From: Chryseolinea soli | GTDB taxonomy: Bacteria > Bacteroidota > Bacteroidia > Cytophagales > Cyclobacteriaceae | Assembly (NCBI RefSeq): GCF_003589925.1 | Contig: NZ_CP032382.1 | Location: 7,440,001-7,504,000, forward strand | Direction of reading: 5' to 3' | DNA length: 64,000 nt | Shown: in pieces, positions 52,612-60,023 of the stretch | Position numbering within the stretch: the stretch's first letter is position 1 | Layout: each line of letters starts with the position of its first letter | Position numbers and translations under genes: made by a program | The notes under the pieces: model-generated | The model's input: the letters and a program-made list of their open reading frames with translations, nothing else | Told to the model about the DNA's origin: nothing | The model's database searches: none

Positions 52612-53301
52612 TTATAAATTAGAAAATCGAGATTTTAATTCCGCCAACAACCCCTCTCCCACTACCTGGTACTTGGCCCTGATCTGATGTAGTTTCATCA
52701 GATTCAACACATCCGATGGATCTACCGCATATCGTAATCGATCGTGAATTTCAAGCGTCATGGGTTGTCCGTCGATATCAAACGTGATGAGCTGAACTTT
52801 GGGCAGATCTGCTTCGGCTTGTTTTGCGTAAAATCCAAGTTGCGTTTTTAATACTCCGCCATCTTGTAGCCGGGCTTTTTCTATGCGAAAATTATCGAAG
52901 ACCAGGTGCTCTTCTAAGTCACCGTCTGTATCGGCTGTAAGGAAATGCAAATCTTTGCCACTCAAAACCCAAAACGCATCGGTTTCTACCCGCCTGAGTT
53001 TTACCCCAACCGTTGACAGCGCTACATTTTTTAGTCCATCACCGATGAGGTCTTGAACTTTATCGGCTGTGCTTTGCGGTACAGACCCGGAACTGAAGGC
53101 ATCAATGGCTTTGCCGCCCATCCAGGTCTTCAGAAAAGAAAAATCGCGGTTCAATAACTCATCTTTGTATGACGCATAATGCCCACGTTCCTGGTCAAGA
53201 TTTATTTCAGCTTGTGCAGCACGGTGACGTTTTTTCATGATCACCATAACCACTAAACTTACAATAACTACGGCTACCGGCGTTAAAAAAATGGGGTCCA
53301 T
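52612..53301 (-). CDS. Membrane-anchored protein, unrecognised
   Basis: 229 residues. N-terminal helix LTPVAVVIVSLVVMVI at about residues 6-21, followed by a basic stretch KKRHRAAQAE. The rest is soluble and cytoplasmic: helix MGGKAIDAFSSGSVPQS, then strands FWVLSGKDLHFLTADT, HLVFDNFRIEKARLQ, LITFDIDGQPMTLEIHDRLR. The C-terminal part (LMKLHQIRAKYQVVGEGLLA) is helical. No family identified. Middle gene of a three-gene operon, ahead of DUF1266. Confidence 0.7.
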   Translation of the reverse strand: MDPIFLTPVAVVIVSLVVMVIMKKRHRAAQAEINLDQERGHYASYKDELLNRDFSFLKTWMGGKAIDAFSSGSVPQSTADKVQDLIGDGLKNVALSTVGVKLRRVETDAFWVLSGKDLHFLTADTDGDLEEHLVFDNFRIEKARLQDGGVLKTQLGFYAKQAEADLPKVQLITFDIDGQPMTLEIHDRLRYAVDPSDVLNLMKLHQIRAKYQVVGEGLLAELKSRFSNL

Positions 53302-53311
53302 ACAGGTTACG

Positions 53312-53770
53312 TTAAACGTTCGTAGGTCCTACTTCCTCTTCTTTTTTTGAAGGAATAACTCCCCAGATCATTGCCCCGATGATCAATAGCGCTACGAGTT
53401 TGCCTCCATACCGGGTGTAAAAAGACAACTTATTCAGGTCTTCCTTATTTAGCTTTTCTGCTGCTAAAATGGCATCCAGTTGGTCTTGGGGGATATCATA
53501 ATACGTGTCTGATTGTGCATCATAGCCCACCAGTTTAGGTTCTTCGGTGACGTATAAGGGAAGAAAATAAGCAATGTTGAATTCCTTATGAAAGGTCGCC
53601 AGGTCCATAAAATTGCCATGTTCTACTTTAAATTCTTCGGTATCGGGCAAGTCATGCACTTTGTTCAATACTTCTCTTTCTCCAAAAGGAATTTTAAGTC
53701 TTGCAAAAACAGAAGTTGATGAAAGGGCAACTAGTAAAGCGACAAACAGGGGGCGGATCATGGCAATCAT
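53312..53770 (-). CDS. Exported protein with C-terminal membrane helix
   Basis: 152 residues. Signal peptide about 1-23 (IRPLFVALLVALSSTSVFA). A periplasmic part of about 100 residues (REVLNKVHDLPDTEEFKVEH, FLPLYVTEEPKLVGYDAQSD, DQLDAILAAEKLNKEDLNKL) is followed by a transmembrane helix LVALLIIGAMIWGVI and a short cytoplasmic tail. Family unrecognised. First gene in the operon with 52612 and 51881. Confidence 0.7.
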   Translation of the reverse strand: MIAMIRPLFVALLVALSSTSVFARLKIPFGEREVLNKVHDLPDTEEFKVEHGNFMDLATFHKEFNIAYFLPLYVTEEPKLVGYDAQSDTYYDIPQDQLDAILAAEKLNKEDLNKLSFYTRYGGKLVALLIIGAMIWGVIPSKKEEEVGPTNV

Positions 53771-54076
53771 AGTGGTTTATAGGTTTAATTTAAAATCAAT
53801 AGCTTAAGGGCATTTAGCCTAACCGTAATTTAGACAAAAACGAAAACGAGTCTAGCGTAGAATATCGACACCGTTGTAAACTCATCGCTAATTTTCATGC
53901 AACACTCCCGATATTCAGGGGGGTGTATGTTACGAGAGGAATGGGATAGCCGTATAAAGCCCTCCATTGTACTCAGGGATCGATTTAAAAATTGTTCTCT
54001 CGCAGCATTTTTTTGTGCTTCCGCTGCAATTGTGAAGTAAAGGTAGGGGACAGAATGAGGTCAAATGCAGGAGATT

Positions 54077-54139
54077 GATATCCGCGGGGGGTGGGTTGAT
54101 ATTCGCGTGGTGCGACGGGATATACGCTGGGGAAGGGAG
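54077..54139. repeat. Three 21-bp imperfect direct repeats
   Basis: GATATCCGCGG at 54077, GATATTCGCGT at 54098 and GATATACGCTG at 54119 lie exactly 21 bp apart, two helical turns. They sit between the SusD terminator and the start of the 53770 operon, about 310 bp upstream of that start, and could be sites for a DNA-binding protein. The rest of the gap 53771-54187 shows nothing clear. Confidence 0.65.
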
Positions 54140-54187
54140 TCATTGTCTCCTTGAAGCTTGCGCTCCTCTTATGCAGAACTAAAATAA

Positions 54188-54222
54188 AAAGGTCGAAAGC
54201 TGTTGTGTAGCTTTCGACCTTT
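54188..54222 (-). terminator. Intrinsic terminator of the SusC/SusD operon
   Basis: A perfect 14-bp stem (arms 54188-54201 and 54209-54222), 7-nt loop, followed on the minus strand by TTATTTTA-type T-rich sequence. It lies 33 bp past the SusD stop. Confidence 0.85.
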
Positions 54223-54254
54223 AAATGACAGTTTATTCTTTTTAATCGGCTGTT

Positions 54255-55997
54255 CTAGTATCCAGGATTTTGTACTAAATATCCTGGTTGGCTAGAGGCA
54301 CCGTCCATTGCTTTTTGAGGGATCGGGAACAATCTTTTGTGTGGATCGGCGTCGGTTTTGCCGGTCCAGGTTCCTTCGTATTGGCCGAACCGGATTTGAT
54401 AGTTTCTTCTCAAACCTTCCCAGTACAGTTCAAATCCCGATTCGCGGAACAACGAGGGCAGATCAATAGAAGTCAAAGCCTGTGGTGTTTGGTCGGGGCG
54501 TGCGTTTCTGGAAGTTCTCAAGGTGTTGACATCGGCCAGTGCGCCGGTATTGTCGCCATTTCTCAACTTCGCTTCGGCTCTCATCAAATAGACCTCTCCC
54601 AACCGCAGCAAGACCAGATCAACGCTGCTGTAGGAACAGCAGTTGGTGGCGGTGTGGCTGAACTGATACTTTGAAAATCTATATCCGGTGTTGTGGAGAC
54701 TACCCTGATCGGTAAAATCAACGTTGAGCGTGTGGTTGACATAGACCTTGTTTGCGTCGGCATCGTTTAGTTTGATCACGGGGTAGATCTTCACCGTTCC
54801 ATCGGAGCAAGTCAATATGTTACCGCTCTTGTCTTTGCGGGGGCCCCAGATCACACCGCGAAGAAACCCTCTGTTGATTTCAAACTTTGTAGCCGTTACG
54901 CAATAGTAATGGTCCGCATCGTTCGTCGGGTCAACGCCGGTCAGATCTTTAAGGTTATCGGGTATGATCGTATTTTCCTGATAGAAGCGGGCATCTGCTT
55001 CGGCAGGATCCACGGGAGTATAGGCATCGACCCAAGTCTTAATAAATTCGGGGGTAGCTGCCGCTGCATCGGTTCCCCGGGTGTTCGGGAATTCGGGGCG
55101 TGGGATCAGGGCACCGGATATCGGCCAATAGGCCCATCTTTGCTGGTCGGTTTCGAGTACACCTCTTTGGTCGAGTGCGAAGATCAATTCCGTGTTGGTA
55201 TGGTTATCGTCGTTGAACAGTGAGAAGTACTCGGGGGCCAATGTATGCGCCCCACCGATGATACTAGTTGTGTACTGTATAACTTTATCCATGTCCTCCT
55301 TCTTAAAGGCAGGCGTTCCGTAGGGATCGCGATAAACGGCAGCATTCAAATACAAACGTGCCAGCAATGCGCTCACGGCATCTTTCGTAAACCTTCCCGG
55401 GTTGTTGGAATTGCTCATCACATCCACTACCGACAAAAGATCACTTTCGATATAGTCGATTGCTTCTTGTCCCCTGAGAATTACGGATTGCTGATCGGCA
55501 GTCTCTTTTTTGAAAGCAACACCCCAGTTGTCGAGTGCCAACATGTTGAGGTATGCTTTCACGGCGATCATTTCGTTGAGCGCATCCTTAGCGGCTGTAT
55601 TGCCTTTGTCAACTTCCGGCTTCAATCTGTCTAGCGCCACCACTGCCCTCTGCAGACATAATGTGATAGCGGTCCAGGAGTCTCCAACCAGGGCGTTGCT
55701 GGCGGTTGCCAGGTGTTGGTGAATGGCTATGTATTTGCCTCCGTCATACCAGTCTGTTCCGCCACGGTAAGGAAGGATGGCCTCGTCGGAGGCGATCTCC
55801 TGAAGACCAAAATTGACCGTGTGCATCCATACCTGACGCATCATACCATAAACCGGTGCGATCGAGCCGCTGACAACTTCTGCCTGGCCTGTTCCGGTGA
55901 GAGACTCATCCAGAATTTGTTCATCCAACGACGTGCAACCGAAGAATGCCAGTAAAATAATGATCGGTAGTGCTTTCTTATATCTTATATTTTTCAT
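54255..55997 (-). CDS. SusD/RagB family glycan-binding outer-membrane lipoprotein
   Basis: 580 residues. Lipoprotein signal peptide ending FFGC (Cys21), the attachment site. TPR-like helices follow (WTAITLCLQRAVVALDRLKP, DALNEMIAVKAYLNMLALDN, FTKDAVSALLARLYLNAAVY), and the SusD C-terminal region (DLVLLRLGEVYLMRAEAKLR, ADVNTLRTSRNA, FELYWEGLRRNYQIRFGQYE, LFPIPQKAMD). It binds an oligomer, often a glycan, and delivers it to the SusC channel as a lid. It lies 46 bp after the SusC gene. No glycoside hydrolase is next to it, so the substrate is unknown. Confidence 0.93.
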   Translation of the reverse strand: MKNIRYKKALPIIILLAFFGCTSLDEQILDESLTGTGQAEVVSGSIAPVYGMMRQVWMHTVNFGLQEIASDEAILPYRGGTDWYDGGKYIAIHQHLATASNALVGDSWTAITLCLQRAVVALDRLKPEVDKGNTAAKDALNEMIAVKAYLNMLALDNWGVAFKKETADQQSVILRGQEAIDYIESDLLSVVDVMSNSNNPGRFTKDAVSALLARLYLNAAVYRDPYGTPAFKKEDMDKVIQYTTSIIGGAHTLAPEYFSLFNDDNHTNTELIFALDQRGVLETDQQRWAYWPISGALIPRPEFPNTRGTDAAAATPEFIKTWVDAYTPVDPAEADARFYQENTIIPDNLKDLTGVDPTNDADHYYCVTATKFEINRGFLRGVIWGPRKDKSGNILTCSDGTVKIYPVIKLNDADANKVYVNHTLNVDFTDQGSLHNTGYRFSKYQFSHTATNCCSYSSVDLVLLRLGEVYLMRAEAKLRNGDNTGALADVNTLRTSRNARPDQTPQALTSIDLPSLFRESGFELYWEGLRRNYQIRFGQYEGTWTGKTDADPHKRLFPIPQKAMDGASSQPGYLVQNPGY

Positions 55998-56043
55998 CTG
56001 ATTTCTTTTTCGAAGTGATACTAAGCGAATTGTTGTTTTCCTT

Positions 56044-59000
56044 TTAGAATGTCACGTTAAGGCTGATCAAAAATGTTCTTGCTTTCGGATAGGTAAAATA
56101 GTCTATCCCGAAGGTTTGAACTTCGCTGATGGCCGATCCTGTGTTGATCTCAGGGTCAAATCCGGTATAATTGGTGATGACGAACAGGTTTTGACCGGTT
56201 AGCGACAAACGGGCGTTCCGGAATATGTTCGACAGTCCGACTTTATCGGATGTCAGGTTGTAGGAAAGCGTTGCATTGTTCAATCTCAGGAAAGAGCCAC
56301 TTTCCAAATATCGCGTGGATACGGTATTGGCGTTGGTCGTCGATTCTTCAGGGTACTGAACAGCAAAATCCGTTGTGTTGTTGGACTTAGACAATTGCGC
56401 CTTGGTGAACAGGGTCATGGCGGTGTGGTTGTAGATCTTGTTTCCGGCCACGCCATTGAAGTTAATGCCCAGGTCGAAATTCTTGTATTTAAAGTTCAGG
56501 TGATAGGCATAGATGAACTTCGGAATAGCACTACCGACCACGGTGCGGTCGTTGTCGCCAATTGAACCATTGCCACTCACGTCTCTGAACTTGTTAAGAC
56601 CGTCGGCGCCAATGCCATCAAATTGGAACATATAGAATGCGCCAATGGGCTGATTATTGATATAGCCGTTGATGGTGGCACCGGTTTGTCCGGAACCTTG
56701 GGCCGCTCCGGTAGTCAACACCGTATAGGGCGAGTCTGTAACCTTGTTTTTAATGTAGGTAACGTTACCACCGATGGTATACGAGAAGTTGCTGCCTGCA
56801 TTACCATTGTAATCCAACCCGAGCTCGATGCCATTGTTATGGATCTTCATGTTTTTGGCGTTGGTCCAGGTGACGTCCGAATTCGAAACGGGATCTGGCG
56901 GAGTAACTTTCGCCAATATGTTAGAGGATTGCTTGTTGAAATAATCTACAGTACCACTCAGCCTATTGTTAAAGAACGCGAAATCAAGGCCTACATCGAT
57001 TTGTTCAGATGCTTCCCATTGCAGGTCGGGGTTCGCCAAACGCGTATAAACAATGCCGTAAGGGTAACCTCCGATGGCCGTTGCGCTCGGATCCAAGGGA
57101 TACGTGTTCAGACTTTGCGCACCGGTGATCAAGCGATCTTCCGAATAGCTGGCTTGACTGAGCTTGGCAGGAATCTCCTGGTTACCGGTTTTACCCCAGC
57201 TTGCACGAAGCTTCAGGTTGTCGATACCCGAGGTAGCCATAAAATCTTCTTTGGCGATGTTCCATCCCAGGGCAACGGAGGGGAAGGAGCCATATTTTTT
57301 GTTAGCCCCAAACTTGGAAGACCCATCGGCACGAAGGGTGGCCGTAAACAAATATTTCTCGTCGTAGGTGTAGTTCACTCTTCCGAAGAAGGATTGCAAC
57401 TCGTTCTTCGTGGCATCGGCCGTTACCGTTGTCGGGTATACGGCTGAACTGGTTTGGTCCTGGTATTTCGGTTCGATGTTGTTGTTGGCGAAGCCGGAAT
57501 AGGCAAACGTTCTATTTTCGATCAAAAAGCTTTGGTAGGAATGTCCCGCCAACACGTTGAGGCTGTGAACGCTCTTGTGCCAGTTATAGTTAAGCGTATT
57601 CTCTACGAGCTTGTTGGTGTTTGAGTTGATGGACGTGGACAATGTGCCCTGCGAAACGTTGTTCTCATTTACAACAGCCGGAAAGGGCTTGTACTGCTGG
57701 TCTCTGTTTGTAGAGGAGTAGTCAACACCCAGGTTCAGCTTATACACCAGGCCGTTAAATAATTCTATTGACGGTGCAATGCTCGCCAGAATGCGGTTGT
57801 TGAGGGCCTTGTCGCTGAAAAGATTATTCCTTTGCAGAGGATTCAGCGCATTCGTTGGCAATAGCGTCGGGCTGCCGTTGGTGTAGGCCGGAATGGTAGG
57901 ATTCAAACTCAGCATGTCGCTGATGGTAGAATTGATGCTGGGGCGTAAGTTTTCGGTGTGAGACGCCGTCAGGTTATAGTCGATATTCAGTCTGCCGTTG
58001 ATGGCCTTTTGATTCATGTTCAGCTTGCCTGAATATCGTTTCAGGTCGCTATTCTTTAATATCCCTTCCTGATCCTGGAGGCCTACAGACGCATAGTAGG
58101 AAAACTTCTCGCTGGTCGCTCCGCTCATATTAAAGTCGAACTTCTTGGACAGGCCGGTTTGCGTTAATTCTTTTTGCCAGTCGGTATTTCCGCCACCGTC
58201 GTACAACGTTCCACCCTCGGCCGGAACTTGCATGCGAAACTCGTCGGCGCTGAACACCTTTATCTTATTGGATAGGGAGGACCAGCCTGTCGACACGGAA
58301 GCATTCATTTCCGTTTTTCCGGATTTTCCTCTCTTCGTCGTAATTACCACCACGCCGTTTGCCGCTCTGGCACCGTATATGGCCGCAGCGCTGGCATCCT
58401 TCAGCACGTCCATGCTTTCAATATCGGAAGGGTTAAGAAAGTTTAGCGGGTTGGTGTCGAGGCCTTGTGTGGAATTGTCGAGCAAAAAGCCATCGATCAC
58501 GTAGAGGGGCTGCGTTCCGGAACGGAAGCTTCCCATACCACGGATAATGACATTTTGAGCAGCACCGGGCTCACCGCTCGTCGTGGTGACGTTTACGCCC
58601 GAAACTTTTCCTTGTAAAAGCTGCCCCGGATTGGTGACAACCCCCTGGTTAAAGTTCTCGCTCTTTAAAGAAGAGACTGCACCCGTGACGTCAGATTTTT
58701 TCTGCGTACCGTAACCCACCACCACAAGCTCCGCTAAAGTCGACAAGCTTGAGGTCAATGACACGGAAATTTGCGTCTGTTCTCCCACGGCAACTTCCTT
58801 TGTTTCCGCCCCAACAAAGCTAAACACCAGGATAGCATTGGGCGACAACACATTGAGCCTGTAGTCACCATTCGCGTCGCTCACGGTTCCGTTAGTGGTT
58901 CCTTTTTCCAGGATGTTTACTCCCGGCATCGCCGCGCCCTCTTCATCTTTTACATTTCCAGACACTACGGTTCCTTGCTGATACATGTAACCTTTCGCCC

Positions 59001-59115
59001 ATACGTCTTGCGACTGTAGGGTGACAAAGGACAATACCCCCACTGCCAAAAAGGACTTTAAGCCCAATGCCGGCAGTTGGCGCCCCACACGGAGCATTTG
59101 ATACAGATTTTTCAT
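56044..59115 (-). CDS. SusC/RagA family TonB-linked outer-membrane transporter
   Basis: 1023 residues. Signal peptide about 1-40; a CarboxypepD_reg-like domain about 48-130 (VVSGNVKDEEGAAMPGVNIL, GDYRLNVLSPNAILVFSFVG); TonB box and plug at about 130-260 (ELVVVGYGTQKKSDVTGAVS, PGQLLQGKVSGVNVTTTSGE, YVIDGFLLDN); then the barrel, ending YPKARTFLISLNVTF with a terminal Phe. It imports large oligomers with the SusD lid using TonB energy. No TonB-dependent anti-sigma extension is seen, as the N-terminus lacks an extra STN domain. Confidence 0.94.
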   Translation of the reverse strand: MKNLYQMLRVGRQLPALGLKSFLAVGVLSFVTLQSQDVWAKGYMYQQGTVVSGNVKDEEGAAMPGVNILEKGTTNGTVSDANGDYRLNVLSPNAILVFSFVGAETKEVAVGEQTQISVSLTSSLSTLAELVVVGYGTQKKSDVTGAVSSLKSENFNQGVVTNPGQLLQGKVSGVNVTTTSGEPGAAQNVIIRGMGSFRSGTQPLYVIDGFLLDNSTQGLDTNPLNFLNPSDIESMDVLKDASAAAIYGARAANGVVVITTKRGKSGKTEMNASVSTGWSSLSNKIKVFSADEFRMQVPAEGGTLYDGGGNTDWQKELTQTGLSKKFDFNMSGATSEKFSYYASVGLQDQEGILKNSDLKRYSGKLNMNQKAINGRLNIDYNLTASHTENLRPSINSTISDMLSLNPTIPAYTNGSPTLLPTNALNPLQRNNLFSDKALNNRILASIAPSIELFNGLVYKLNLGVDYSSTNRDQQYKPFPAVVNENNVSQGTLSTSINSNTNKLVENTLNYNWHKSVHSLNVLAGHSYQSFLIENRTFAYSGFANNNIEPKYQDQTSSAVYPTTVTADATKNELQSFFGRVNYTYDEKYLFTATLRADGSSKFGANKKYGSFPSVALGWNIAKEDFMATSGIDNLKLRASWGKTGNQEIPAKLSQASYSEDRLITGAQSLNTYPLDPSATAIGGYPYGIVYTRLANPDLQWEASEQIDVGLDFAFFNNRLSGTVDYFNKQSSNILAKVTPPDPVSNSDVTWTNAKNMKIHNNGIELGLDYNGNAGSNFSYTIGGNVTYIKNKVTDSPYTVLTTGAAQGSGQTGATINGYINNQPIGAFYMFQFDGIGADGLNKFRDVSGNGSIGDNDRTVVGSAIPKFIYAYHLNFKYKNFDLGINFNGVAGNKIYNHTAMTLFTKAQLSKSNNTTDFAVQYPEESTTNANTVSTRYLESGSFLRLNNATLSYNLTSDKVGLSNIFRNARLSLTGQNLFVITNYTGFDPEINTGSAISEVQTFGIDYFTYPKARTFLISLNVTF

Positions 59116-59187
59116 AGAAAAGTTTTAGAAATTATGGATGGTTGAATGAGTTTTCCATTGTAAGCCGTCTCCAGGCCAAATGAAATT

Positions 59188-59194
59188 CAAAGTA
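59188..59194 (-). promoter_or_regulatory. Candidate promoter box before SusC
   Basis: Minus strand reads TACTTTG, close to TAnnTTTG but one base short, about 75 bp upstream of the SusC start. No -33 element is confirmed. Confidence 0.3.
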
Positions 59195-59221
59195 AAAGAG
59201 AAATAGAAAGGGGAAAGAAAA

Positions 59222-59264
59222 CTCTCCGTTAAGCTTAGGTTAGTGATCCACTAAGCTTTGAGAG
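59222..59264. other. Two-part hairpin upstream of SusC
   Basis: Inner arms AAGCTTAG (59231-59238) and CTAAGCTT (59251-59258), outer arms CTCTC (59222-59226) and GAGAG (59260-59264). It lies between the small reading frame at 59266 and the SusC gene and may be a terminator for the former; T-rich sequence after it is weak. Confidence 0.45.
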
Positions 59265-59265
59265 A

Positions 59266-59451
59266 TTAATTAATGAAGATTTCACGCAGGGCGCGGGTTT
59301 CATTTGAAAAAACAGTTACACCTTCGTTGAGATCTCCATTCAAATAACCTGCATGCGTTCGCAGAATTATTTTCGTTGCCGTTTCAGGAACGGGGGTTTG
59401 TTCCCGGATGACTTCCAAGCCAATCTTGGGCTTGCCCTGTGCCTGCAACAT
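59266..59451 (-). CDS. Small hypothetical ORF downstream of the tRNA remnant
   Basis: 61 residues (MLQAQGKPKIGLEVIREQTP, then ETATKIILRTHAGYLNGDLN and NETRALREIFIN). The composition is coding-like and the same frame is open upstream through the tRNA remnant, so a longer translation of about 85 residues is possible. No family recognised. Could be a genuine small gene, a fragment of a larger one or a chance frame. Confidence 0.3.
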   Translation of the reverse strand: MLQAQGKPKIGLEVIREQTPVPETATKIILRTHAGYLNGDLNEGVTVFSNETRALREIFIN

Positions 59452-59469
59452 GACGATAGGTATGAAGTA

Positions 59470-59534
59470 TGCGGAAGTGGCGGGATCGATCCCGCAATAC
59501 GATACACACTTTCCAGGCGTGCTCCTTCACCACT
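59470..59534 (-). pseudogene. Degenerate tRNA-Ser(GGA) remnant
   Basis: The minus strand reads a run closely matching the bacterial tRNA-Ser(GGA) sequence I know from E. coli serW: the D-arm end (GTGGTGAAGGAGC), anticodon arm (CACGC, loop CTGGAAA with anticodon GGA, GTGTG), part of the variable arm (CGTAT), T-arm (GCGGG/CCCGC) and acceptor 3' strand CACTTCC then GCA. The 5' acceptor strand and D-stem start are missing, the variable arm has lost about 7 nt, and the T-loop has 6 nt in place of 7. It cannot fold as a working tRNA. Such scars are typical of mobile-element integration at tRNA genes. Its first base overlaps the stop of the response-regulator gene. Confidence 0.82.
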
Positions 59535-59925
59535 AAAGGATTGATCTCACGCGGCCTTTCAAAACCTCGTGGATGTTCCGTTCAAAGTCTCGAAATGTCA
59601 CTGCTTTTGGAAAGGCGTAGTTAGCGCCGTTGGAAACAAGCCTGCTCATGGTGCTGTCATCCATGGAGGTGGAGAGGATGGCAACGATCGATTCATTATA
59701 GCTAACTCTCCTTCGGATCTCCTTCAATACTTCCTCCCCGTTCATCTTGGGCATATTGTAATCCACAAAAATAAAATCTACGGGTTCGCTTCGCGTCGAG
59801 AGGAAGTGGAGCGCATCTGACGGATATGAAAAATTGAAACAAGCAGCGTCTATAAATGACTCGATAACGTCCTGTAGTATGTCCAAGTCGTCTTTATCGT
59901 CATCGATCAGTACGGCCGTTTTCAT
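59533..59925 (-). CDS. Response regulator, single receiver domain
   Basis: 130 residues from the ATG at 59923-59925 (MKTAVLIDDDKDDLDILQDV). Acid pocket Asp9/Asp10, phospho-acceptor Asp55 in FIFVDYNMPKMNGEE, Ser85/Thr86 in AILSTS and Lys108 in FPKAV. No output domain, so it resembles the Rcp1-type regulators. Its stop codon (TAG at 59533-59535) overlaps the end of the tRNA-Ser remnant by 2 bp, so its last residues may have been created by the same event. No kinase gene is adjacent. Confidence 0.88.
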   Translation of the reverse strand: MKTAVLIDDDKDDLDILQDVIESFIDAACFNFSYPSDALHFLSTRSEPVDFIFVDYNMPKMNGEEVLKEIRRRVSYNESIVAILSTSMDDSTMSRLVSNGANYAFPKAVTFRDFERNIHEVLKGRVRSIL

Positions 59926-60023
59926 AACGAAAATTAATAAGCAGAATAATTTTTGTAAAGCGGGAAAGCGCAATTTTTTTAGCGGGTAACTTGTTATCGC
60001 GCCGTTAACCCCTCAACCCTTGA

